From Hyphomicrobiales bacterium (GTDB lineage Bacteria > Pseudomonadota > Alphaproteobacteria > Rhizobiales > Rhizobiaceae), in NCBI GenBank assembly GCA_900468065.1, contig UBTA01000018.1, positions 1-62,221 of the forward strand: 62,221 nt of DNA, read 5' to 3'. Positions 44,655 through 53,475 of the stretch are shown here, in pieces (the first letter of the stretch is position 1; each line of letters opens with the position of its first letter). Made by a program: the position numbers and the translations under genes. The notes under the pieces were generated by a model, which was not told where the DNA came from, searched no databases, and worked only from the letters and a program-made list of their open reading frames with translations.

Positions 44655-46055
44655 GTGAAAGAGAATAGTTTCGTATCCACCGACCTTATCCGCTCGGCCT
44701 TTTCCGCAGCGATGTCGGCCATGTACCGCACCGAGGTGCCTGCCTATGGCACCCTGATGGAACTGGTGGGCAAGGTGAACGCTGAAACGCTCGCCGCCGA
44801 TCCGGATCTGCAGGCCCGGCTCGAGGATACGGATTCGCTGGAGCGCATCTCCGAAGAGCGCCACGGCGCAATCCGGCTTGGCACTCCTACTGAGCTGTCG
44901 ATGATGCGCCGCGTCTTTGCCGTCATGGGCATGCTTCCGGTCGGCTATTACGACCTGTCGACTGCCGGCGTTCCGGTTCATTCGACTGCTTTTCGCCCGG
45001 TCGGCGATGCCGCCTTGAAGAAAAACCCCTTCCGCGTCTTCACCTCGCTGCTACGTCTCGACCTGATCGCCAATGAGGCTCTGCGCGATGAAGCCGAACA
45101 TATCCTGTCCAAGCGCCAGATTTTCACAGACGGCGCCATCGCGCTGACCGAAAAGGCAGAAAGGCAGGGCGGTCTCGACAAGGCCGATGCCGAGCTCTTC
45201 GTGGCCGAGGCGCTGGAAACTTTTCGCTGGCACGACAAGGCGAATGTCAGCCCGGACATGTATCACCGGCTGCACGAGGCTCACCGGCTGATCGCCGATG
45301 TGGTTTCGTTCAAAGGCCCGCATATCAACCACCTGACGCCGCGCACGTTGGATATCGACGCCGTCCAGGCGCAGATGCCCGATTACAAGATCGCCCCGAA
45401 GGCGACGATCGAAGGACCGCCGACCCGCAAATGCGCGATCCTCCTGCGCCAGACCTCGTTCAAGGCCCTGGAAGAACCGGTTTCCTTCCAGGCTGCCGAC
45501 GGCAGCTGGCATGAGGGTTCGCACACCGCCCGCTTCGGCGAGATCGAACAGCGCGGCATTGCGCTGACCCCGAAGGGCCGGACGCTGTACGACGACCTGC
45601 TCAACGCATCGCGCAAGATCGTCCGCCCGGCGGCTGACGGCTCGAATGCGTCGGAATATGAACAGGCGCTTTCGGATGCCTTCATTCCGTTCCCGGATAC
45701 CTGGGCCGGTATCCGCGCAGAAGGCCTCGGCTATTTTGCCTATTCGCTGACCGCCAAGGGCCGCAAGGCCAAGGCCGATGCGTCCAGGAGCCTCGACAGC
45801 CTGATTTCCGACGGCCTCGTGCAGTTCGACCCGATCGTCTACGAAGACTTTCTGCCCGTCAGCGCCGCCGGCATCTTCCAGTCCAATCTCGGCGACGATG
45901 CTGCCCAGGAATTCGTGGCAAGCCCCAATCAGCAGCGCTTCGAGCAGGATCTCGGCGCCAAGGTGCTGAACGAGTTCGATCATTATGCCGGTATCGAACA
46001 GTCGTCGATCGCCGATATCAGACAGATGCTTTCGTCGGCGCAAGCGGCGGAGTAG
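44655..46055 (+). CDS. hglS: 2-oxoadipate dioxygenase/decarboxylase HglS (DUF1338)
   Basis: 466 aa, DUF1338 family. The Pseudomonas putida homologue HglS is a non-heme Fe(II) enzyme that converts 2-oxoadipate plus O2 to D-2-hydroxyglutarate and CO2. From memory its metal ligands are H70, H226 and E294, with R74 contacting substrate. Here H70 and R74 occur in EERHGAIRLGT, H226 in GPHINHLTPR, and the Glu at about 296 in ARFGEIEQRG. The register match is essentially exact. GTG 44655 is chosen as the start; the open frame extending back to 44175 lies over the LysR gene. Next gene is D-2-hydroxyglutarate dehydrogenase, the expected following step. Confidence 0.92.
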   Translation: MKENSFVSTDLIRSAFSAAMSAMYRTEVPAYGTLMELVGKVNAETLAADPDLQARLEDTDSLERISEERHGAIRLGTPTELSMMRRVFAVMGMLPVGYYDLSTAGVPVHSTAFRPVGDAALKKNPFRVFTSLLRLDLIANEALRDEAEHILSKRQIFTDGAIALTEKAERQGGLDKADAELFVAEALETFRWHDKANVSPDMYHRLHEAHRLIADVVSFKGPHINHLTPRTLDIDAVQAQMPDYKIAPKATIEGPPTRKCAILLRQTSFKALEEPVSFQAADGSWHEGSHTARFGEIEQRGIALTPKGRTLYDDLLNASRKIVRPAADGSNASEYEQALSDAFIPFPDTWAGIRAEGLGYFAYSLTAKGRKAKADASRSLDSLISDGLVQFDPIVYEDFLPVSAAGIFQSNLGDDAAQEFVASPNQQRFEQDLGAKVLNEFDHYAGIEQSSIADIRQMLSSAQAAE

Positions 46056-46065
46056 AACGCAAGCG

Positions 46066-47487
46066 ATGATCGACCAGAACCACGTCGCAGCATTGACCGC
46101 ACTCCTCGGTGACAAGGGCATTGTCACCGGAGGCAGTGACGTAGCGTCTTACCAGACCGGCGCGCGCTACGATCAGGGCCGCGCAGCCATCGTCCTGCGC
46201 CCGCAGACCACCAAAGAGGTGTCGGCGGCTGTTTCCTATTGCGTGAAGAACGGCATCGTTCTCATTCCGCAATCGGGCAATACTGGTCTTGTCTCCGGCT
46301 CGACGCCGGATTCGACGGGTGCGCAGGCTGTCCTCAGCCTCGACCGGATGACGAAGCGCTTCGATCTTGATCTCGACAACCGCTCGCTGCGCGCCGATGC
46401 CGGATTCCGGCTATCGGATGTCAACCAGAGAATCGAAAAACACGGACTGTTCTTCCCGATCGATCTCGGCGCCGATCCGCGTCTCGGCGGCATGCTGGCC
46501 ACCAATACCGGCGGCTCGCGCTTCCTCAAATATGGCGACGTGCGCCGCAACACACTCGGCATCAAGGTCGTTCTGGCCGACGAGGAAGGCACGATCCTCG
46601 ACCTGACCTCGGAGCTGCGCAAGAACAATACCGGTATCGATTGGAAGCAGGTTTTCATCGGCACTTCCGGTTCCTTCGGCATCATCACCGAATGCGTTGT
46701 CAATCTCGAGCCGCTGCCGAAGCAGGTCGCGACCGCCTATCTGGTTCCGGCCAGCGGCGCCCATGTCATGCCGCTGCTGCGCGCCATGGAAGACAAGCTC
46801 GGCGCTTATCTCTCGGCATTCGAGGGCATCTCGAAGAACTCCGTCACGGCGGCGCTCGATCATGTTCCATCGCTGAAAAACCCGTTTCAGGGCGGCAATG
46901 TGCCTGACTATGTGATCCTCGCGGAAATTTCCCGTACCTGGGAACCACGCGAGGGCGAACAATCGCTCGACGCGGTGCTGGAGGCAGTACTTGCCGAGAT
47001 CTGGGAAACGGATGAAGCGCCGCTCGCCGATGCCTTCGTCGGTCCGGCCCATGAAATGTGGTCGCTACGCCATGCCCTGTCGGAAGGCGTAAAGCACTCC
47101 GGAAAATTGATCGCCTTCGATCTTTCCTTCCGCAGAGGTGATATCATGGCCTTCTGCGACCGCATGAAGGCCGATATGCCGCACGCCTTTCCGGAGGTGA
47201 CGATCTGCGATTTCGGCCATATCGGCGATGGCGGCGTACATTTCAATCTCGTCGTGCCGAAAGACAGCGCGTCGGCATCGGATACGGATTTCGAGCGGCG
47301 GCTGCGCGATTGGGTGTTTGCCATCGCGGTTCAGGATTTCAACGGCAGCTTCAGTGCCGAACATGCCATCGGCCGCAAAAACCAGGCCTATTACGACCTT
47401 TATACGCAACAGAAGATCAAGGACATGGCCCAGGGCCTCAAGGCCATCACCTCGCCGGGAGATCTCGGCGCGGTGTGCTTTGGATAA
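46066..47487 (+). CDS. FAD-linked D-2-hydroxyglutarate dehydrogenase
   Basis: 473-aa flavoprotein of the GlcD/D2HGDH (FAD_binding_4) class. FAD-binding PCMH domain about 35-215, with PQSGNTGLVSGSTPDSTG as the pyrophosphate loop and NTGGSRFLKYGD. The C-terminal FAD-oxidase domain has the metal/substrate His motif GHIGDGGVHFN and the terminal EHAIGRKN with its conserved Glu-His. It oxidises D-2-hydroxyglutarate from HglS to 2-oxoglutarate, passing electrons to ETF or a quinone. ATG 46066 lies 10 bp after hglS; the longer frame overlaps hglS and is rejected. Substrate is inferred mainly from operon context. Confidence 0.87.
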   Translation: MIDQNHVAALTALLGDKGIVTGGSDVASYQTGARYDQGRAAIVLRPQTTKEVSAAVSYCVKNGIVLIPQSGNTGLVSGSTPDSTGAQAVLSLDRMTKRFDLDLDNRSLRADAGFRLSDVNQRIEKHGLFFPIDLGADPRLGGMLATNTGGSRFLKYGDVRRNTLGIKVVLADEEGTILDLTSELRKNNTGIDWKQVFIGTSGSFGIITECVVNLEPLPKQVATAYLVPASGAHVMPLLRAMEDKLGAYLSAFEGISKNSVTAALDHVPSLKNPFQGGNVPDYVILAEISRTWEPREGEQSLDAVLEAVLAEIWETDEAPLADAFVGPAHEMWSLRHALSEGVKHSGKLIAFDLSFRRGDIMAFCDRMKADMPHAFPEVTICDFGHIGDGGVHFNLVVPKDSASASDTDFERRLRDWVFAIAVQDFNGSFSAEHAIGRKNQAYYDLYTQQKIKDMAQGLKAITSPGDLGAVCFG

Positions 47488-47520
47488 TCCTTCGACCAAG
47501 AAAACGGGAGTTTGCTCATC

Positions 47521-49053
47521 ATGAACATTGCAACGAAGTCGGTGAATGTCGTTCAGGAAACGGCCGCCCTTCTGGAGAAGCTCGGCGTCTCCAAGGATCT
47601 CTACACCGGTGGCGACATGGCCTCCTTCTCGCCGGTCACGGGCGAGCAGATCGCCAGCCTGAAGACGGTTTCCGCCGCTGAAGCCGCTGCCAAGATCGAA
47701 AAGGCCGACGCAGCGTTTCGCGCCTGGCGCCTGGTACCGGCACCCAAGCGCGGCGAACTGATCCGCCTGCTCGGCGAAGAACTGCGCGCCAGCAAGGCCG
47801 ATCTCGGCCGTCTGGTGTCGATCGAAGCCGGCAAGATCACCTCCGAGGGCCTTGGCGAAGTCCAGGAAATGATCGACATCTGCGATTTCGCCGTCGGTCT
47901 CTCCCGCCAGCTTTATGGTCTGACCATCGCGACCGAACGTCCCGGCCACCGCATGATGGAAACCTGGCATCCGCTGGGCGTCATCGGCGTCATCTCCGCC
48001 TTCAACTTCCCCGTCGCCGTCTGGGCCTGGAACTCGGCACTTGCTCTCGTCTGCGGCAATGCCGTCGTCTGGAAGCCGTCTGAAAAGACCCCGCTGACCG
48101 CACTTGCATCGCAGGCTATCCTTGATCGCGCCATCGCCCGCTTCGGCGATGCGCCTGATGGACTGACGCAGGTTCTGATCGGCGACCGCACCATCGGCGA
48201 AGTCATGGTCGATCACCCGAAGGTGCCGCTGGTTTCGGCAACGGGTTCCACCCGCATGGGCCGCGACGTCGGTCCGCGCCTTGCCAAGCGCTTTGCCCGC
48301 GCCATCCTCGAACTCGGCGGCAACAATGGCGGCATCGTCTGCCCGTCGGCCGATCTCGACATGGCGCTGCGCGCCATCGCCTTCGGTGCCATGGGCACGG
48401 CCGGTCAGCGCTGCACGACGCTGCGCCGCCTGTTCGTCCATGAAAGCGTCTACGACCAGCTCGTTCCGCGCCTGAAGAAGGCCTATTCGAGCGTTTCGGT
48501 CGGAAACCCACTGGAATCCACCGCCCTCGTCGGCCCGCTGGTCGACAAGCCGGCCTTCGACAACATGCAGAAGGCGCTTGGCGAAGCCAAAGCCCATGGT
48601 GGCTCGATCACCGGCGGCGAACGCGTCGATCTCGGCCATGCCAACAGTTACTATGTGAAGCCTGCCCTGGTCGAAATGCCGAAGCAGGATGGTCCGGTCA
48701 CCGAGGAAACCTTCGCACCGATCCTCTACGTCATGAAGTACAGCGACTTTGACGCCGCCGTTGCCGATCACAACGCGGTGGGTGCAGGTCTCTCCTCGTC
48801 GATCTTCACGCTCGACCTGCAGGAAGCCGAGCGCTTCCTGTCGCCTGACGGTTCCGATTGCGGCATCGCCAATGTCAATATCGGTACATCCGGCGCTGAA
48901 ATCGGCGGCGCGTTCGGCGGCGAAAAGGAAACCGGCGGCGGCCGCGAATCCGGCTCGGACGCATGGCGCGCCTATATGCGCCGCGCCACCAACACGATCA
49001 ACTATTCGAAGGCCCTGCCGCTGGCTCAGGGCGTCTCTTTCGACATTGAATAA
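47521..49053 (+). CDS. amaB: L-aminoadipate-semialdehyde dehydrogenase (ALDH7/AmaB)
   Basis: 510-aa aldehyde dehydrogenase of the antiquitin (ALDH7A1) type. Catalytic Cys298 in GQRCTTLRRLFVH, Glu264 in LELGGNNGGIV, FNFPVAVWAWN cofactor loop, and the ALDH7 C-terminal signature FGGEKETGGGRESGSD. It converts 2-aminoadipate-6-semialdehyde (in equilibrium with piperideine-6-carboxylate) to 2-aminoadipate with NAD(P)+. ATG 47521 has GGGAG about 10 nt upstream; a TTG nine bases earlier is in frame but less likely. It feeds the following aminotransferase and then HglS. Confidence 0.92.
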   Translation: MNIATKSVNVVQETAALLEKLGVSKDLYTGGDMASFSPVTGEQIASLKTVSAAEAAAKIEKADAAFRAWRLVPAPKRGELIRLLGEELRASKADLGRLVSIEAGKITSEGLGEVQEMIDICDFAVGLSRQLYGLTIATERPGHRMMETWHPLGVIGVISAFNFPVAVWAWNSALALVCGNAVVWKPSEKTPLTALASQAILDRAIARFGDAPDGLTQVLIGDRTIGEVMVDHPKVPLVSATGSTRMGRDVGPRLAKRFARAILELGGNNGGIVCPSADLDMALRAIAFGAMGTAGQRCTTLRRLFVHESVYDQLVPRLKKAYSSVSVGNPLESTALVGPLVDKPAFDNMQKALGEAKAHGGSITGGERVDLGHANSYYVKPALVEMPKQDGPVTEETFAPILYVMKYSDFDAAVADHNAVGAGLSSSIFTLDLQEAERFLSPDGSDCGIANVNIGTSGAEIGGAFGGEKETGGGRESGSDAWRAYMRRATNTINYSKALPLAQGVSFDIE

Positions 49054-49081
49054 GATTGGTGACATCGAATAAGGATCGGTC

Positions 49082-50314
49082 ATGACCATCAATACCAAGG
49101 TTGAGGAGGCGGGCTTTGCGCCCGCCTCGCGGATCTCCACGATCGGCGTTTCGCAGATTTTGAAGATCGGCGCCCGGGCGCAAGCCATGAAGCGCGACGG
49201 CAAGCCGGTGATCATTCTGGGCGCCGGCGAGCCGGATTTCGATACGCCCGATCACGTCAAGCAGGCCGCCTGCCAGGCCATCCAGAGCGGCAAGACCAAA
49301 TATACCGCGCTCGACGGCACGCCGGAATTGAAGCAGGCGATCCGGGACAAGTTCTCACGCGAAAACGGCGTTTCCTATGAACTCGACGAAATCACGGTGG
49401 CGACCGGTGCCAAGCAGATCCTCTTCAATGCCATGATGGCGACGCTGAACCCCGGCGACGAAGTGATCATCCCGACGCCCTACTGGACCTCCTATTCGGA
49501 TATCGTCGAGATTGCCGAGGGCAAGCCTGTCCTGATCGCCTGCGACGCTGAAGCCGGTTTCCGGCTGAAGGCCGCGCAGCTGGAAGCGGCAATCACCCCG
49601 AAGACCCGCTGGGTGATGCTGAACTCGCCGTCGAACCCGTCGGGCGCCGCCTACAGCGCCGAGGACTACCGCCCATTGCTCGACGTGCTCTTGAAACATT
49701 CGCATGTCTGGCTGCTGGTCGACGATATGTACGAACACATCGTCTATGACGGCTTCAAGTTCGTCACTCCGGCAGCACTCGAACCTGCCCTCAAGAGCCG
49801 GACCTTGACCGTCAACGGCGTCTCCAAGGCGTATGCCATGACCGGCTGGCGAATCGGCTATGCCGGTGGCCCGCGAGAGCTGATCAAGGCGATGGCCGTG
49901 GTGCAGAGCCAGGCGACCTCCTGCCCATCCTCGATCAGCCAGGCCGCCTCGGTCGCCGCGCTGAACGGCGCGCAGGATTTCCTGAAAGAACGCACCGAAA
50001 GCTTCCAGCACCGCCGCGATCTGGTCGTTTCGGCGCTCAATGCCATCGACGGTCTCGACTGCCGCACGCCCGAGGGCGCCTTCTACACCTTCTCCGGATG
50101 CGCCGGCATGCTCGGCAAGACGACGCCCGGCGGCAAGCGGGTCGAGACAGATACTGACTTCTGCGCCTACCTGCTCGACGATGTGCATGTCGCCGTCGTG
50201 CCGGGCTCGGCCTTCGGCCTGTCGCCGTTCTTCCGCATCTCCTATGCAACCTCGGAAGCGGAACTGAGCGAAGCGCTGGAGCGGATCGCAAAGGCCTGCG
50301 CCGCCTTGCGGTAA
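49082..50314 (+). CDS. Class I aminotransferase, probable 2-aminoadipate transaminase
   Basis: 410-aa PLP fold-type I enzyme of the AatA-like aspartate/aromatic aminotransferase group. PLP lysine K249 in VNGVSKAYAMTGWRIGY, SPSNPSG (182-188), DDMYEH (214-219), and the carboxylate-binding Arg in FFRISYATS near the C-terminus. By sequence alone it would be called aspartate aminotransferase. In this operon the missing step is 2-aminoadipate to 2-oxoadipate, so that reaction is the likely one. AAGGATCGG precedes the ATG. A terminator follows. Confidence 0.87.
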   Translation: MTINTKVEEAGFAPASRISTIGVSQILKIGARAQAMKRDGKPVIILGAGEPDFDTPDHVKQAACQAIQSGKTKYTALDGTPELKQAIRDKFSRENGVSYELDEITVATGAKQILFNAMMATLNPGDEVIIPTPYWTSYSDIVEIAEGKPVLIACDAEAGFRLKAAQLEAAITPKTRWVMLNSPSNPSGAAYSAEDYRPLLDVLLKHSHVWLLVDDMYEHIVYDGFKFVTPAALEPALKSRTLTVNGVSKAYAMTGWRIGYAGGPRELIKAMAVVQSQATSCPSSISQAASVAALNGAQDFLKERTESFQHRRDLVVSALNAIDGLDCRTPEGAFYTFSGCAGMLGKTTPGGKRVETDTDFCAYLLDDVHVAVVPGSAFGLSPFFRISYATSEAELSEALERIAKACAALR

Positions 50315-50354
50315 CCCCCCTCTATCCCTCTGTTACAGTCACAAAGAAGATCAG

Positions 50355-50381
50355 CCCTGCCGTTTCCAACGGCAGGGTTTT
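50355..50381 (+). terminator. Rho-independent terminator of the hglS operon
   Basis: 10-bp perfect stem CCCTGCCGTT/AACGGCAGGG with a TCC loop, followed directly by TTTTG. Located 41 bp after the aminotransferase stop. Confidence 0.9.
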
Positions 50382-50486
50382 GTCTGTCGAAAGAATTTTG
50401 CACCACCGGAAATTGCTGCTATCCGGTAGTAGCGACTATCAGCACACATGGTGCCGTCAACGGACACAGACAGGGGCAGCCGGAGC

Positions 50487-51905
50487 ATGTTCTCCAGTTT
50501 ACGGCAATCGACGGATATCATTGAAAAGCTGCGGAAGAATTCATTCGAACCCGCCCATGCCGACTATTACCAGGGCAAGCCCGGCCGCCCGCTCAATCTC
50601 ATTCTGAAAGCTCGCCAAGACTTTCTCTCGGTCTGGCGCAAAGGCGACTATACAGATCGCGTGACCGCGATAAAGATCTTCGGCCGCCAGATCGTCGTGG
50701 TCAATTCGCCGGACGCAATACGCTACGTCGTTGCCAAGCGCCACGAGAATTTCGAGCGCAAGACGCCGCAGATGCGGCGCGCGCTGGAATTCTTGATCGG
50801 CGACGGGCTGTTTATCTCCGATGGGGAGACCTGGAAGCAGCGACGGCCGCTGGTCAACGATATCGTCCACAAGAACCGCGTGCCGGCTTTTGGCAAGATC
50901 ATGGAAAACACCACAAGCGAACTGGTGCGCCGCTGGGAATCCCTTCCTGACGGCTCGCCTGTCAACGCGCTGTTCGAAATGGCCGGACTGACAGCGGAAA
51001 TCATTTCCCGCGCCGTATTCGGCAACGATCTTGGCGAAGAGGGTGCAAAGGCCGTCAGCGAAGGCTTCGAGAGCTACCAGTCGCTGATCGACTCGGTGAA
51101 CATCGGCTACTTCCTCGGCTTCGACGAGGGGCTGCCGGTTCTGCGGACACCCAAGCTGCGCCGGTCGGTCTCACGCATTCACCAGATCATCGACAAGGTG
51201 GTCGAAGACCATCTGGCCGGGCGCGGCGACCACAATTCGATGGTCGAGCTTCTCGTGCGCCGCCAGAAGCGCAATCCGGAACTGAAGCTGGACGTGGTGG
51301 CGCTTCGCAACGAAGCCGCCACCATCTTCATGGCCGGCCACGAGACGACGGCTGCGACACTCACCTGGGCCTGGTATCTGCTGTCACGGGCGCAATGGGT
51401 GGAAAAAGCGCTGCATGAAGAAATCGCCCGCGTCTGCGGCAACCGCGTTCCAACACTCGACGACATCCCGCAGCTGGACTGGTGCCGTGCGATTATCGAA
51501 GAAACACTCAGGCTCTATCCGCCGGTGCCGATCCTTGCCCGCCAGGCGAAGGAAGCCGACCGGATCGGCGATATCGACGTCAAGCCGGCGTCACTCGTCC
51601 TGATCGTGCCTTGGCTGCTGCACCGGACGGAAGCTTTCTTCCAAGACGCCCATCTCTTCAAGCCCGAGCGCTTCATGAACGGCGGCAAGGCCATACCCTA
51701 TAGCTATATCCCCTTCGCCAGCGGGCCACGTGTCTGCCCCGGCCTGCAATTCGGCCTCCAGGAAGCGATCCTGTGCCTGGCGATCCTTGCCCAGCGTTTT
51801 CACGTTCGGGTGGCGGAAAACGCAAAGGTCGAGCCACAATGCCGCCTGACGCTGCGGCCACGGGGTGGCTTGCCGGTGACGCTTCACCGGCGCGAAAGGA
51901 TATGA
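50487..51905 (+). CDS. Cytochrome P450
   Basis: 472-aa soluble P450. I-helix oxygen-activation motif AGHETTAATLTW, K-helix ExxR (EETLR), heme loop PFASGPRVCPGLQF with the thiolate Cys near 417. No membrane anchor or fused reductase. The sequence resembles the CYP102/CYP4-type fatty-acid-hydroxylase branch more than camphor-type P450s, but the substrate is unknown and no ferredoxin or reductase gene is adjacent. It is followed 4 bp later by an acyltransferase gene, so the two are almost certainly coupled. The start is uncertain between 50448 and 50487; the latter has purine-rich GGGGC/GGAG upstream. Confidence 0.88.
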   Translation: MFSSLRQSTDIIEKLRKNSFEPAHADYYQGKPGRPLNLILKARQDFLSVWRKGDYTDRVTAIKIFGRQIVVVNSPDAIRYVVAKRHENFERKTPQMRRALEFLIGDGLFISDGETWKQRRPLVNDIVHKNRVPAFGKIMENTTSELVRRWESLPDGSPVNALFEMAGLTAEIISRAVFGNDLGEEGAKAVSEGFESYQSLIDSVNIGYFLGFDEGLPVLRTPKLRRSVSRIHQIIDKVVEDHLAGRGDHNSMVELLVRRQKRNPELKLDVVALRNEAATIFMAGHETTAATLTWAWYLLSRAQWVEKALHEEIARVCGNRVPTLDDIPQLDWCRAIIEETLRLYPPVPILARQAKEADRIGDIDVKPASLVLIVPWLLHRTEAFFQDAHLFKPERFMNGGKAIPYSYIPFASGPRVCPGLQFGLQEAILCLAILAQRFHVRVAENAKVEPQCRLTLRPRGGLPVTLHRRERI

Positions 51906-51909
51906 TCGC

Positions 51910-52887
51910 ATGGCGGAGCAGCGAGTAGAACCGAAGAAACGCCAAGCCTGGGTTTACCAGAAACCGCAATCGCCGCCCCTGCGGGATCTGTTTGCGGATG
52001 CCGAGCGCCGGCGCATAGCCTTTCGCTATCATGTCACCGGCAACATCCAGAATGCACTGGATCTTGCCGCCCATTTCGGGCTGAAAGCATTCCCGATCGA
52101 TACCTGCTCGAACATTGGCGCCTGGCTCGGTACGTTTGCCATTCCGCGCTGGCACAAGGGAGCTGTCCGCAAGGCACGCCAAAACCTGCTGCAACTGCTT
52201 CCAGATGCAACCGAAGAAGAACGCGAGGCCGTTCTCAGGCGCAACTGGGAGAGCCAGGGCCGTATCATGACCGAATTTTCGATCATCGGGCGACTTTCCA
52301 AACGGGTTGTCTGGCATGATCTGGAGAGGGTGATCGACGCCAAGAAGAATGGCCCGGTCATCATGGTCGGACTGCACCTGGGAAACTGGGAGGTTCTGGG
52401 TCCTAAACTTGTCGAACTGGGCTTCGAACCATCCGCCAACTATACGCCACCGAGTGGCCGCGCGCGCGCCTGGATCGCTGACCGTCTCCGGGTGAAGCTC
52501 GGATATCGTCTGATGCCGCCGGGCAAGGATGGAATACGCCCGGCGATCAAAATCCTCAAGAACGGCGGCGTTATTTCGATCTTCTGCGACGAAGGGTTTG
52601 CCGGCAAAATTCGCGGTCCCTTTCTGGGCCGGCCTCCGCATCTGGAAGGCAACCTGGCAATTGTCGTGCGTCTCGCCAGGATGACGGGTGCAACGATCTG
52701 CCCCGGGTACATCCTGCGCAAGAATGGGGCGAATTTCGAGGCTTTCGCCCTCCCTTCGCTCGTTCTTCCACCCAGGGAGAATTCCGACGAAGGTATAATC
52801 GATGACATAGTTCTGCTCAACTCGATCATCGAGCCCGTCATCCGCGCCCATCTCGACCAATGGTATTTTCTTGACAGCGCGCTTTGA
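51910..52887 (+). CDS. LpxL/HtrB-like lysophospholipid acyltransferase
   Basis: 325-aa protein of the lipid A lauroyl/myristoyl acyltransferase family. The catalytic H-x4-E motif is HLGNWE (H156, E161), preceded by PVIMVGL. No N-terminal membrane helix is evident, unlike typical LpxL. The C-terminal part carries ISIFCDEGF and PFLGRPP, matching the family substrate loop. Paired with an upstream P450, it suggests transfer of a fatty-acyl chain that is, or will be, oxidised; the acceptor (lipid A, ornithine lipid, hopanoid or other) is unknown. It ends 3 bp from the convergent phnN. Confidence 0.8.
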   Translation: MAEQRVEPKKRQAWVYQKPQSPPLRDLFADAERRRIAFRYHVTGNIQNALDLAAHFGLKAFPIDTCSNIGAWLGTFAIPRWHKGAVRKARQNLLQLLPDATEEEREAVLRRNWESQGRIMTEFSIIGRLSKRVVWHDLERVIDAKKNGPVIMVGLHLGNWEVLGPKLVELGFEPSANYTPPSGRARAWIADRLRVKLGYRLMPPGKDGIRPAIKILKNGGVISIFCDEGFAGKIRGPFLGRPPHLEGNLAIVVRLARMTGATICPGYILRKNGANFEAFALPSLVLPPRENSDEGIIDDIVLLNSIIEPVIRAHLDQWYFLDSAL

Positions 52888-52890
52888 CGC

Positions 52891-53475
52891 CTAACTGGTG
52901 GCGGGCGCTGTTCCGTGCAGCTCAGTGACAAGCGCTGCAAATCGCGACCCCGCAATCTCAAGCGGACCACTGTTGTCGATGGTCGTCACATCCGGTTCGT
53001 CGAAAATATCCGGCACCTGCCGTTTGAGCCGGTTGAGGATATCCTGCTCGCTTTCCCGGCCACGCGCCACGAGACGGCTTGCCAGCACTTGCGGGGAGGC
53101 GGTGATGTTGACGATCGCCACCCTTGGAAAGACTTGGCGGAACTGGCCGAGCACCACCCGGCTGCCATTGGCGATCAAAATCCTGCCGGCCCGTACCTTC
53201 TCAAGCGTGTCCTTGGGAATTCCGTATTTCAACCCGTGCGCCTGCCAGGAAACCGCGAAATCACCGGCCGACAAACGGCTGTCGAAGACCTCGCCGGAAA
53301 TGCTCTCGTGATCCTCACCACCGGCATCCGACGGCCGGGTGATGACCCGGCGGACGAAATCGATATCGGCGCGGTCGGCAAAGTGCTGCGCCACGAAACC
53401 GATGACGCTGTCCTTGCCGGCACCGCTGGGGCCGACCACGACGATGATCGCGCCCGTCTGACCCTGCCCGCGCAT
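52891..53475 (-). CDS. phnN: Ribose 1,5-bisphosphate phosphokinase PhnN
   Basis: 194-aa guanylate-kinase-like P-loop protein with Walker A GPSGAGKDS near residue 15. Converts ribose 1,5-bisphosphate to PRPP with ATP, the final recycling step of the C-P lyase pathway. Its start overlaps the phnM stop by one base (TGATG), typical of phn operons. Last gene of the visible phn set. Confidence 0.9.
   Translation of the reverse strand: MRGQGQTGAIIVVVGPSGAGKDSVIGFVAQHFADRADIDFVRRVITRPSDAGGEDHESISGEVFDSRLSAGDFAVSWQAHGLKYGIPKDTLEKVRAGRILIANGSRVVLGQFRQVFPRVAIVNITASPQVLASRLVARGRESEQDILNRLKRQVPDIFDEPDVTTIDNSGPLEIAGSRFAALVTELHGTAPATS

Noticed and set aside
47065-49215. 716-aa minus-strand open frame
   Set aside because: Antisense across the D2HGDH, amaB and aminotransferase genes, all of which are well supported.
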